From: an uncultured Gammaproteobacteria bacterium | GTDB lineage: Bacteria > Pseudomonadota > Gammaproteobacteria > PS1 > Pseudothioglobaceae | Assembly: GCA_902606745.1 (NCBI GenBank) | Contig: CACLHR010000004.1 | Location: forward strand, 1-64,000 | Length of the DNA stretch: 64,000 nt | Direction of reading: 5' to 3' | In this document: positions 9,734 through 18,693 of the stretch, in pieces | Layout of the letters: each line of letters starts with the position of its first letter | Numbering within the stretch: the first letter of the stretch is position 1 | The notes under the pieces: generated by a model | The model's database searches: none | What the model was told of the DNA's origin: nothing | The model's input: the letters and a program-made list of their open reading frames with translations, nothing else | Position numbers and translations under genes: made by a program

Positions 9734-10612
9734 TCAAAGATTATCAATATGTCTTTTAACTAAGCTTAAAATCTTAGAACAATCATTTTGCATTTTAGTA
9801 AATTGACCTGATTTTTGTCGTGACTCTTCATCCATGTATAAATCTCGTCTTATTTCAAATTGCAAAGCATGCTGGTCGATCTGTGGCCAGCCATACCGAA
9901 GTAACATTTCACCACCTGTGTATATTTTATTGAGAGTTACATCATAGCCACAATCAGAAAAAGCATCAACAACACATTCAGTAAGTTGATGGCCACAGGA
10001 TTGACCATGACGGTTCAAAACATCGACCTGAGGCCTCCTCTCACCACCTCGAAATTTAGAACTAAATTCAGCATAAGAATGACAATCCAGGATGTATGCA
10101 ACATTAAAGTTCTTTTTCATATCTTCAATGCTAGATGCTAACGCCTGATGAAAAGGTACATAACAAGTTGCTATACGTTGCTTCATTTCATCCTGAGACA
10201 ATTTGCGGTTATACAAATCATAATTACCTAATTTTGTCTTCGACCAAAACAACGTTCCACCATTTTCTTTTTCAGAATCAGTAGATAGAAAACGTCCATA
10301 CCATGACTCTTGAGTCTCCATCATACTAGGGTCGATATTATGTTGATGACGATTAACATCGATGTATGTACGAGGGAAATTAGCCCTTATAGACGGCAGA
10401 CCTAATGACCTATGAGAATCAAAAAGCTCATCAACATACTTATCATTTGGAAAATCTATTATCTCAAATGGCAAAGCAGGGTTAGGTAAAAAATCATCTG
10501 GATAATTTTCACCACTATGTGGAAAGGTTAGAAGTAGTGGTGTATTATTATTTAATGCATTTTGAACTGTAATGCTTTGAATGCTCTCACCTTTACAAAT
10601 TATTGAAGTCAT
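9734..10612 (-). CDS. N-formylglutamate amidohydrolase-family protein
   Basis: 292 residues of the FGase family. Characterised members (HutG type) hydrolyse N-formylglutamate to glutamate and formate at the end of one histidine degradation route. The N-terminal LTFPHSGENYP, the central ILDCHSY and the later histidine- and arginine-rich stretch LQFEIRRDLYMDE are family features, with metal ligands expected among the HS and DCH motifs. No hut genes are nearby, so its true substrate is uncertain. Spacers of about 170-240 bases separate it from its neighbours. Confidence 0.82.
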   Translation of the reverse strand: MTSIICKGESIQSITVQNALNNNTPLLLTFPHSGENYPDDFLPNPALPFEIIDFPNDKYVDELFDSHRSLGLPSIRANFPRTYIDVNRHQHNIDPSMMETQESWYGRFLSTDSEKENGGTLFWSKTKLGNYDLYNRKLSQDEMKQRIATCYVPFHQALASSIEDMKKNFNVAYILDCHSYAEFSSKFRGGERRPQVDVLNRHGQSCGHQLTECVVDAFSDCGYDVTLNKIYTGGEMLLRYGWPQIDQHALQFEIRRDLYMDEESRQKSGQFTKMQNDCSKILSLVKRHIDNL

Positions 10613-10782
10613 GTAATATAAGATTTATTATTAATTGGAACTTAGTTTAAATCTATCCAAGATAAAAGTCCAAATTTCGTTTGATGTGTGTGAGGGTATT
10701 ACTTATGTTTTTTTATTACACACTTATTACACACTTTTTAGGATATGTTATAGGAATAGGGGTTGTAAGTACTATAAAGTAT

Positions 10783-11373
10783 TCATAAGATATGAACATT
10801 TTCCTTGGCAAGCATTTTGATTAGTTGTATCGTAGGTAAACCAATTAAGCTGTTTTGATCGTTACCTTCCATACGATTAACTAAAGTGACTCCTAAACCT
10901 TCAGATTTAAAACTCCCTGCACAATTAAGAACATCTTCTTTTTCAAGATAAGACAAAATATGATTATCTCTGAGAGACTTAAAAACTACTCGGAAAAACT
11001 CTACATTATTCTGAAGAATTCCAGTTTCAGTATTAAGTAGAGCAATACTTGTAAGGAATGTAACAGTTCTGCCTGAACTTTTTTGAAGTTGTGTAAAGGC
11101 ATTCTGGTGAGTAAGTGGTTTATTGAGTATTTCATCTTCTTCTTCGTTACCACTGTCCAAGGTAGCTACTTGATCAGAAGCGATGATAAGTCCAGAGTGG
11201 GTTTTTGCTACCTCTTTTGCTTTATCTTCAGCCAAACGATAGACTAAATCATATGGCGTTTCCGCTGTTTTCCGTGTTTCATCAATATTTGGAGAGACAG
11301 CTATAAAGGAAACACCAAGTCTCTCTAAAATAGCTTTTCTGAAGGGCGAAGAGGAGGCAAGAATGAGCGACAC
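10783..11373 (-). CDS. Maf/YceF-type nucleotide pyrophosphatase
   Basis: 196 residues from the GTG at 11373. A longer frame from a TTG at 11403 exists, but family members begin with the strand SLILASSSPFRK, which starts right after this GTG. Maf proteins hydrolyse non-canonical or modified nucleoside triphosphates. Motifs are SSSPFR, the DET triad (NIDETRK), the KA(K)E helix and IIASDQVA. It is divergent from folA with about 57 bases between starts, so the two probably share a promoter region. Confidence 0.88.
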   Translation of the reverse strand: MSLILASSSPFRKAILERLGVSFIAVSPNIDETRKTAETPYDLVYRLAEDKAKEVAKTHSGLIIASDQVATLDSGNEEEDEILNKPLTHQNAFTQLQKSSGRTVTFLTSIALLNTETGILQNNVEFFRVVFKSLRDNHILSYLEKEDVLNCAGSFKSEGLGVTLVNRMEGNDQNSLIGLPTIQLIKMLAKENVHIL

Positions 11374-11430
11374 TAGAAGTTCAAAAATTGTAAAATATCT
11401 CAATATTTTACTTTATTCAGGCAAGGCTTT

Positions 11431-11916
11431 ATGCGCTTATCTATTGTTGTTGCGATGGATGATAATAACCTAATCGGAAAAGGCAATGGATTGCCTTGGT
11501 ATCTTCCAGCGGATTTAACTTTTTTTAAAAAAATTACTACTGGTCATTCAATCTTGATGGGTCGTAAAACTTATGACTCAATAGGTAAAACATTACCAAA
11601 TCGTCGAAACATTGTAATCACTAGAAACACGCATGTTTCAATTCCAGGTTGCGAGGTAGTTGACAGTATTGAAAAGGCACTTTCTATTACTCAAGACGAA
11701 GAAGAAATTATGGTAATAGGAGGAGCAAACCTATTCGAACAGTTACTCCCTGAAGTGAATAAACTCTACATTACTCGTATTGAAGGAGAGTTCGAAGGGG
11801 AAACTTATTTTCCTCATTACGATGAAAACGACTGGCTAGAACTGAGTTGTGAGTCACACCAGCCGGATGAGATAAACAAGCACGCTTACCACTTTATTAC
11901 ATTTAAAAGAAAGTGA
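11431..11916 (+). CDS. folA: dihydrofolate reductase
   Basis: 161 residues, typical of chromosomal DHFR. It reduces dihydrofolate to tetrahydrofolate with NADPH, supplying the folate pool also used by the one-carbon genes in this window. The active-site acid Asp28 lies in GLPWYLPADLTFFK, equivalent to E. coli Asp27. The NADPH-binding LMGRKTYDSIG and VIGGANLF motifs are present. The start is ATG, divergent from the Maf gene. Confidence 0.97.
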   Translation: MRLSIVVAMDDNNLIGKGNGLPWYLPADLTFFKKITTGHSILMGRKTYDSIGKTLPNRRNIVITRNTHVSIPGCEVVDSIEKALSITQDEEEIMVIGGANLFEQLLPEVNKLYITRIEGEFEGETYFPHYDENDWLELSCESHQPDEINKHAYHFITFKRK

Positions 11917-11953
11917 TAGATAAAAGTGCTGACCTTATAGACGAGCTGCCTTG

Positions 11954-14900
11954 TTAGCTAGCTTGCAATAGCTGTTTATTTTGTGCTGCTAAAATTTCTT
12001 TTAATGCTTTTGGCATAACTTTCACGAAGTGCGCCAATTCTGCATTCCAATCTCCTAAAATTTGTTTTGCGATTGGAGAGCCTGTAAGTTCGACATGCTT
12101 AGATAACAATTCCAACAACTCTTTTTGTGATTCATCATCCATCGGATCAAAATCGATCATGGATGTGTTAGCCTGACTTTGAAGTGTAAGGTTTGGATTG
12201 TAAACGTAAGCTATACCTCCACTCATACCTGCACCAAAGTTACGTCCAACCTCACCAAGAATTACTGCTCGACCTCCTGTCATGTATTCGCAGCCATGGT
12301 CTCCGACACCCTCAACGACGGCAATTAGTCCAGAATTTCTAACACAGAAGCGTTCTGCGACACAACCAGATAAATACATTTCACCACCCGTGGCACCATA
12401 GCCGCAAACATTACCAGCGATAATTTCATCCTGTGTAACGAATGTTGAATTTTTAGGTGGATAGATAATAATGCGACCACCAGAAAGTCCCTTGCCAACA
12501 TAATCATTGGCATCTCCCTCAACAGAGAGAGTTATACCTTTTGCTAAGAATGCACCAAACGATTGTCCAGCAGAGCCTTTAAAGTTAACATGAATTGCAT
12601 CATCAATTAGGTTATTTTTACCCCTTGTTTTAACAACATGGGAAGAAAGCATTGCGCCAACAGTTCTATCAACATTAGTAATAACTGACTCGATCTTAAC
12701 TTTTCCGTTGCCCTCAATGGCGACCTTTGATTGAGCTATTAATTCATGGTCTAATTGCTGATCGAGTTGGTGATCTTGCGGGATACTTTGATAGGTACCA
12801 GCATTTTTATATTGAGTGTCAGCAGGTGTCAAAATTGCACTAAGATCAATAGAGTCTTGTTTCCAGTGATCAATTGCTTTATTCATTTCCAGCATATCGA
12901 CACGACCAATCATTTCGTTGAGCGATTTAAATCCAAGATTCGCCATAATAGTGCGCAGTTCTTCAGCGACCATAAATAGGTAATTAACAACATGTTCTGG
13001 TTTGCCTGTAAATTTTTTACGCAAAACCTTATCTTGAGTTGCGATTCCAACAGGACATGTATTGAGATGGCATTTACGCATCATGATACAGCCGAGAGTA
13101 ATCAGTGGTGCCGTAGAGAAACCAAACTCTTCTGCACCGAGCAATGCAGCTATAGCGACATCGCGCCCCGTTTTAAGTTGCCCATCTGTCTGAATGACGA
13201 CACGTGAACGAAGATCATTCATTACCAGGGTTTGGTGGGTTTCGGCAACACCCAATTCCCAGGGCAGGCCGGCATGCTTAATAGAGGTAAGAGGTGATGC
13301 ACCAGTGCCACCATCATGGCCAGCAATGAGGATGTGGTCAGATTTTGCTTTAGTTACACCTGCAGCGACAGTTCCAACGCCCACTTCAGAAACCAATTTC
13401 ACACTAATACGGGCTTCTGGATTCGATCTCTTAAGGTCAAAAATTAATTGTGCTAAATCTTCAATAGAATAAATATCATGGTGTGGTGGTGGGCTAATTA
13501 GCCCAACTCCAGCAGTCGAACAACGTATCTTAGCAATACCTTCATCAACTTTTTTTCCTGGCAACTCGCCACCCTCACCTGGCTTGGCACCTTGAGAGAT
13601 TTTGATCTGCAATTCATCGGCATTATTAAGGAATTCGATAGTAACACCAAAACGACCAGAAGCAACTTGCTTAATAGCGCTTCTTCGAGAGTCGCCATTT
13701 GAATCAGGTATCCAGCGTACAGAATCTTCGCCACCTTCTCCAGTATTTGATTTACCACCGATACGATTCATGGCGATGGCAAGTGTTTCATGAGATTCAG
13801 CGGAGATAGAACCAAAACTCATCGCACCTGTGGCAAATCTTTTCACGATTTCTTTGGCAGGTTCAACCATATTAATATCGACTGGGTTACCTGACTTAAA
13901 TGACATCAAGCCACGTAGTGTGCAGTTACGGGTTCCTTCTTCGTTAGATTTTTTTGCAAATTCCCAATAGGCATTTTTATCGTTACTTCGAGCAGCCTTT
14001 TGAAGGTCTGTAATGGTTTGTGGTTCCCACATATGTTTTTCGCCACCACTACGCCAATGATATTGTCCGAGATTATCGAATGAAGTTGAAAGGTATGCAT
14101 TTTTATGTTGCGTTTCAGTTTCAGTTTGAAGGACTTTGAAACCAACACCACTGATTCGACTGGCGGTTTCAAAGAAACATTTGTCCATCACCTCAGGAGA
14201 TAATCCAACAGCTTCGAAGATTTGGGCACCTTTATAGGAAGCCAAAGTTGAAATACCCATTTTAGCCATCACCTTCAACATGCCTTTTGCAACACCTTTA
14301 CGATACGCCGTAACAACAGCCTCATCATCTTCTAGTTTGATTAAATTATCACGCCTTGCCTGCCAAAGTGCTTCAAATGCTAGGTATGGATTAACCGCAT
14401 CAGCGCCAAAGCCAGTCATTAGACAGAAATGATGGACTTCTCTAGCTTCTCCCGTTTCAACGATGATTCCAACCTGAGTTCTTTTGTGATGGGCTACTAA
14501 GTATCTGTGAAGCGCTGAAGATGCTAATAAAGCACTTATGGAAGCACGATTTGAATTCATTTTGCGATCAGATAAGACAACCAAGCTGTGACCATCTTTG
14601 ATGGCTTGTGTACCTTGCTGACAAATATCATCAAGCATGTCGCTTAAGTTTTGTCCTTTATCAATTTCATAAGTGATATCAATGGTTTTACTTGTCCAGC
14701 CTCGATGGTTACAATTCTTAAGAGCTGACGTTTCTTCGTTCGTTAGAATAGGATGTTCAATCACCAAACGGTTAGCATTTTCAGCTTTATTACGAAGTAA
14801 GTTTCCTTCTGGCCCTATAGTGCAGCGCAATGACATGATCACTTCTTCACGAATGGAATCAATAGCAGGGTTGGTGACTTGGGCAAATAGTTGCTTAAAG

Positions 14901-16471
14901 TAGTCATAAATAATACGAGATTGATCTGAGAGACAGGCCAATGCTGAATCATTTCCCATAGATCCAACAGGGTCTCTGAGTTCAGTGACGAGGGGGAATA
15001 GCATGAATTCTAATGTTTCTGTACTGTAACCGAAAGCTTTTAGGCGTTGTAAAAGAGTTTCTGGATAGAGACCATGAACCTCCTCATTAATAGCTAATTC
15101 ACTTAAATGAATTTGTTGTTCATCAAGCCACTTTTGATAAGGGTTTTTAGAAGAAAAATTGTCCTTTATTTCATCATCATCAACCAGTCTTCCTTGACCA
15201 AAGTCGACTAAAAACATTTTCCCTGGTCGAAGTCTGCCTTTAGTTTTGATATTATCAGTTGCAACATCAACAACACCCACTTCTGATGCCATGATGACTC
15301 TGTCATCATGTGTTAGGTAATAGCGTGATGGGCGCAGACCGTTTCGATCTAGGACGGCCCCGATATAGCGTCCATCTGAAAAAGTAATTGAAGCGGGACC
15401 ATCCCATGGCTCCATAATATTAGAGAAGTATTCATAAAAAGCTTTCTTCTCGTCGCTCATTTCGTGATCATTTTGCCATGCCTCAGGTACCATCATTAAT
15501 ACAGCTTCCTGCAGGGATCTGCCATTCATTAAAAGAAACTCTAGAACATTGTCAAAGCTCCCAGAGTCTGAAACTTCTGTTTCAATAACAGGCAAGGTTT
15601 TGTCTAAATTGCCACCAAAAAAATCACTTTCTAAAACTCCTTCACGAGCTCTCATCCAGTTGTAGTTACCTTGGAGTGTATTAATTTCGCCGTTGTGAGC
15701 CATAAAGCGACAAGGTTGAGCACGATCCCATGAAGGGAATGTATTGGTTGAAAATCTCGAATGAACCATTGCCAAATATGTTTTGAATTTTTTATTTTTA
15801 AGGTCTGGATAGAAATCCAATAACTGTGTGCCCATCAGCATACCCTTATAAATAATAACTCGAGTAGATAGGCTACAAACATAAAACGATAGTGCTTGTG
15901 AAAGCGATTCATCCGTGCGTATTACTTTAGAAATATGCTTTTTTATAATATAAAGGGCGCCCTCAAAAGCATCATTATCTATGCCTTCAGTGTTTCCAAT
16001 AATAAGTTGTTTAATGACCGGTTGGGAGTTTCTTGCAGTTTCTCCCACATCAGCCTTTATGACATCAATGGGAACGTCACGCCAACCAATCAGCGTTTGT
16101 CCTTCATCATTAACAACTTTTTCAACTATAGAAATGCAGTGTTGTCTTTGCTTATCATCTTGAGGTAAGAAAATATTACCAACACCATAGCTACCAGCTT
16201 GGACACTAACGCCAAATAGAGATTGTATTTCTTGAAAAAAAAACTCATGGGGAATGTTGGTTAATATTCCAGCTCCATCACCGGTATTCGCTTCACAGCC
16301 ACATGCACCTCGATGGCCCATGCGAGAAAGCATTTCAAGGGCATCTTCAGTAATTTTGTACGAAGCCTTACTTTTTATGTTGGCAATAAAACCAACACCA
16401 CAATTCTCCTTTTCATTCTTTGGATGATAAAGACCTTGAGGTTTTGGTAAGTATATTTGTTTTTTTGTCAT
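11954..16471 (-). CDS. gltB: glutamate synthase large (alpha) subunit
   Basis: 1505 residues, full length. It makes glutamate from glutamine and 2-oxoglutarate, normally with the GltD small subunit. After a 23-residue propeptide comes the amidotransferase nucleophile Cys24 (ENCGVGFIA). The central and FMN domains follow, with the [3Fe-4S] cysteines in CIMMRKCHLNTCPVG near residue 1130, then the glycine-rich GltB C-terminal domain (GGEMYLSG, MTGGRAVILG). No gltD is adjacent, although gltBD is usually an operon. Confidence 0.98.
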   Translation of the reverse strand: MTKKQIYLPKPQGLYHPKNEKENCGVGFIANIKSKASYKITEDALEMLSRMGHRGACGCEANTGDGAGILTNIPHEFFFQEIQSLFGVSVQAGSYGVGNIFLPQDDKQRQHCISIVEKVVNDEGQTLIGWRDVPIDVIKADVGETARNSQPVIKQLIIGNTEGIDNDAFEGALYIIKKHISKVIRTDESLSQALSFYVCSLSTRVIIYKGMLMGTQLLDFYPDLKNKKFKTYLAMVHSRFSTNTFPSWDRAQPCRFMAHNGEINTLQGNYNWMRAREGVLESDFFGGNLDKTLPVIETEVSDSGSFDNVLEFLLMNGRSLQEAVLMMVPEAWQNDHEMSDEKKAFYEYFSNIMEPWDGPASITFSDGRYIGAVLDRNGLRPSRYYLTHDDRVIMASEVGVVDVATDNIKTKGRLRPGKMFLVDFGQGRLVDDDEIKDNFSSKNPYQKWLDEQQIHLSELAINEEVHGLYPETLLQRLKAFGYSTETLEFMLFPLVTELRDPVGSMGNDSALACLSDQSRIIYDYFKQLFAQVTNPAIDSIREEVIMSLRCTIGPEGNLLRNKAENANRLVIEHPILTNEETSALKNCNHRGWTSKTIDITYEIDKGQNLSDMLDDICQQGTQAIKDGHSLVVLSDRKMNSNRASISALLASSALHRYLVAHHKRTQVGIIVETGEAREVHHFCLMTGFGADAVNPYLAFEALWQARRDNLIKLEDDEAVVTAYRKGVAKGMLKVMAKMGISTLASYKGAQIFEAVGLSPEVMDKCFFETASRISGVGFKVLQTETETQHKNAYLSTSFDNLGQYHWRSGGEKHMWEPQTITDLQKAARSNDKNAYWEFAKKSNEEGTRNCTLRGLMSFKSGNPVDINMVEPAKEIVKRFATGAMSFGSISAESHETLAIAMNRIGGKSNTGEGGEDSVRWIPDSNGDSRRSAIKQVASGRFGVTIEFLNNADELQIKISQGAKPGEGGELPGKKVDEGIAKIRCSTAGVGLISPPPHHDIYSIEDLAQLIFDLKRSNPEARISVKLVSEVGVGTVAAGVTKAKSDHILIAGHDGGTGASPLTSIKHAGLPWELGVAETHQTLVMNDLRSRVVIQTDGQLKTGRDVAIAALLGAEEFGFSTAPLITLGCIMMRKCHLNTCPVGIATQDKVLRKKFTGKPEHVVNYLFMVAEELRTIMANLGFKSLNEMIGRVDMLEMNKAIDHWKQDSIDLSAILTPADTQYKNAGTYQSIPQDHQLDQQLDHELIAQSKVAIEGNGKVKIESVITNVDRTVGAMLSSHVVKTRGKNNLIDDAIHVNFKGSAGQSFGAFLAKGITLSVEGDANDYVGKGLSGGRIIIYPPKNSTFVTQDEIIAGNVCGYGATGGEMYLSGCVAERFCVRNSGLIAVVEGVGDHGCEYMTGGRAVILGEVGRNFGAGMSGGIAYVYNPNLTLQSQANTSMIDFDPMDDESQKELLELLSKHVELTGSPIAKQILGDWNAELAHFVKVMPKALKEILAAQNKQLLQAS

Positions 16472-16560
16472 GAAAACCCTAGGTAAAAATGAACGAAAAT
16501 TTTTTACGTGATTATAACGTATAACGTAAACTTTTTGAATACCAAATACACTAGATTATA

Positions 16561-16589
16561 TTGTTATAACAGGCATATTCGGGTAGAAT
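16561..16589 (+). promoter_or_regulatory. candidate sigma70 promoter of yaaA
   Basis: TTGTTA, a 17-base spacer and TAGAAT end 20 bases before the yaaA start codon, leaving a short leader. The same gltB-yaaA spacer holds a tandem TATAACG repeat at about 16513-16527. Based on consensus match only. Confidence 0.45.
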
Positions 16590-16609
16590 GTTTAAATTTT
16601 TTTCATTAA

Positions 16610-17362
16610 ATGCTAGCAATAATTTCACCTTCCAAAACTCAAGATTTTTCACCATGTGATATAAACTCTTTCACACAGACTAGGCAGTTGGGCCACACTC
16701 AAGAATTAGTCAATATCTTAAAAAATAAAACCCAGAAACAAATTTCAAAACTTATGTCTATTAGTGAAAAGTTATCAAAGTTAAATTTTGATCGATTCCA
16801 AGCATTTAAGACACCTTTCTCGTTAGACAATGCAAAGCAAGCTTTATTAGCTTTCAAAGGTGATGTATATAACGGTATTAATGCATCTTCACTTTCTGTT
16901 AAAGATCTTGACTTTGCACAAAAAAATGTGCGCATGCTTTCGGGTTTGTATGGTGTTCTTAGACCGCTCGATTTGATACAACCCTATCGTTTGGAGATGG
17001 GGACAAAGCTCAGTAATACTGAAGGGAATAATTTATATGATTATTGGGGGAGTGGCATTAGTGAAATTTTGAATGAAGATGAAGAAGAGTTGATTGTAAA
17101 CTTAGCATCCAATGAATATTTTAAAGCCATTGATAAAAAAATACTCAAAGCACAGATACTGGATATAGTTTTTAAAGAAAAGAAAAACGACACTTATAAA
17201 GTTATTGGCATTTATGCCAAGCGAGCAAGAGGGTTAATGATTAATTATATAATCAGAAACCGTTTGACCGATGCCGATGCGCTCAAAGATTTTTCTGACG
17301 AAGGATACCAATATAATCAGGAACTCTCTGGTGAGTCGACATGGGTGTACGTTAGAGACTAG
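16610..17362 (+). CDS. yaaA: peroxide stress protein YaaA (DUF328)
   Basis: 250 residues; E. coli YaaA is 258. The protein lowers free iron and limits oxidative damage under peroxide stress and binds DNA in vitro in characterised members. The N-terminal MLAIISPSKTQDF, the FKGDVYNGI segment and the GLYGVLRPLDLIQPYRLEMG signature are diagnostic. Glutaredoxin follows 33 bases downstream on the same strand, consistent with a small redox-stress unit. Confidence 0.95.
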   Translation: MLAIISPSKTQDFSPCDINSFTQTRQLGHTQELVNILKNKTQKQISKLMSISEKLSKLNFDRFQAFKTPFSLDNAKQALLAFKGDVYNGINASSLSVKDLDFAQKNVRMLSGLYGVLRPLDLIQPYRLEMGTKLSNTEGNNLYDYWGSGISEILNEDEEELIVNLASNEYFKAIDKKILKAQILDIVFKEKKNDTYKVIGIYAKRARGLMINYIIRNRLTDADALKDFSDEGYQYNQELSGESTWVYVRD

Positions 17363-17395
17363 TATAACTAATTACTTTAGACTATATAGAAAGCA

Positions 17396-17662
17396 ATGAT
17401 TAAAGTATATACAACCTATTCCTGTCCTTACTGTACTAGAGCTAAAAACTATTTAGATTTGCACGGTATAGAGTATGAAACGTTAAATATTCAAGAAGAT
17501 AATAAAGCTAGAGATTTTTTTATAAAGACTGGTTATCGAACAGTTCCTCAAATGTTTGTAGGTGATAAACTTTTATGCGAGGGAGGCTCTGATGGTCTTG
17601 TTAGAATGACTAAAGAAGATATACAAAATAAAGTTTTAGAATTAACAAGGGATAGCTACTAG
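17396..17662 (+). CDS. grxC: glutaredoxin (dithiol, GrxC type)
   Basis: 88 residues with the dithiol active site Cys10-Pro-Tyr-Cys13, the cis-proline loop TVPQMFV and the GG(S)DGL glutathione-binding turn. It reduces disulfides and glutathione-mixed disulfides in the cytosol using glutathione, whose synthesis gene gshA lies 1 kb downstream. Its TAG stop overlaps the stop of the convergent Nudix gene by four bases (17659-17662). Confidence 0.95.
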   Translation: MIKVYTTYSCPYCTRAKNYLDLHGIEYETLNIQEDNKARDFFIKTGYRTVPQMFVGDKLLCEGGSDGLVRMTKEDIQNKVLELTRDSY

Positions 17663-18594
17663 ATTTGACTGATACCTGCAATTCCCTGGGCTCCAATATT
17701 TAATGCTTTATCAAGCACTTCTTTGCTCATTCCCCCGAGTAGATATACAGGTAAGTTGCTTTTGCTGATAATATCCGCAGCTACTTGCCAACCAAGAGGT
17801 GGAATATGTGGGTGACTCGGAGTCGAATTTATTGGTGACAAACTAATATAATCCGCAGAAATCTTTTCTGCATGTTCTGCCTCCAGAGCATTATGAGTTG
17901 AGACACCAAGAAGTTTATTATTGTCGCAAGGTCTTTCTTTAAGAGACAAAAGTTCATTACTTGTTAAGTGCCAACCATGGCAAAGCTCTTGGTATGTTTT
18001 GTTCGGTGTATTTAAGATAAGACTTGCTTGGTTATCTTGACAGAGCCTGTATATTGTATCTATGTAAGATTGGTCTAGAGAAGCTTTACTTCGAAGCTGA
18101 ATAATCATAGTGCCAGCAATTATGTGTTCTTGGCATTTTTCTATAACGGATTCAGAATGATGTTCATCTGGAGTGATCCAGTAATGCTCTGGTAGAGAAA
18201 TTTTATGTACAATTTCCCTCATGGTGGGCAGCAATTTATATTTATTTAGCTGATCTAAACTACACCAAAATATGTTTTGCCCTTCTTGACCTGATGGCTT
18301 TCCAGAATATTTGTCAACATTGTATATCCACAATTTTACAACCTTGTCTGGGTATTGATGAAACATCGTGTGTTTAAGGCTGCTTTTTTTAACTGTAACT
18401 CCTAGTTCCTCAGAAAGTTCTCGTTTAAGGCTATCTTTTTTATTTTCACCAACTTTAATTTTTCCTCCTGGCAATTCCCAATATCCTGGCATAAACTGAT
18501 TATTACGTCTTTTGGCAACAAGTATTTGTCCATTTTGGTTTAAAAGGATTCCAACAACTACTTCCTCTTCTATGATTTTTTTATTAGATTGCAT
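17659..18594 (-). CDS. Nudix hydrolase (MutT-like) fused to a ThiE/TenI-like domain
   Basis: 311 residues. The N-terminal half is MutT-like: the Nudix box runs from Gly44 (GGKIKVGE) through RELSEELG at 58-65, matching GX5EX7REUXEEXGU. The C-terminal half (from about 135) is a TIM-barrel of the thiamine phosphate synthase/TenI type (IIQLRSKA, GVSTHN, DYISLSPI, LLGGMS). This fusion is known in gammaproteobacteria. The first part probably removes 8-oxo-dGTP; the role of the second is not settled, and it need not be a thiamine enzyme. Confidence 0.88.
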   Translation of the reverse strand: MQSNKKIIEEEVVVGILLNQNGQILVAKRRNNQFMPGYWELPGGKIKVGENKKDSLKRELSEELGVTVKKSSLKHTMFHQYPDKVVKLWIYNVDKYSGKPSGQEGQNIFWCSLDQLNKYKLLPTMREIVHKISLPEHYWITPDEHHSESVIEKCQEHIIAGTMIIQLRSKASLDQSYIDTIYRLCQDNQASLILNTPNKTYQELCHGWHLTSNELLSLKERPCDNNKLLGVSTHNALEAEHAEKISADYISLSPINSTPSHPHIPPLGWQVAADIISKSNLPVYLLGGMSKEVLDKALNIGAQGIAGISQI

Positions 18595-18693
18595 AATTCA
18601 GTAATGATTTATGATATTGAACAGATATTTTCTATTGTCACCGTTTTTAACAGTGCAATGTAAAATACGTATTTTACTATTTGACTTAGTGAA

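Noticed and set aside
10635-10820. 61-codon open frame between the formylglutamate gene and maf
   Set aside because: It runs into the 3' end of maf, has no ribosome site and a low-complexity hydrophobic translation with no recognisable motif.
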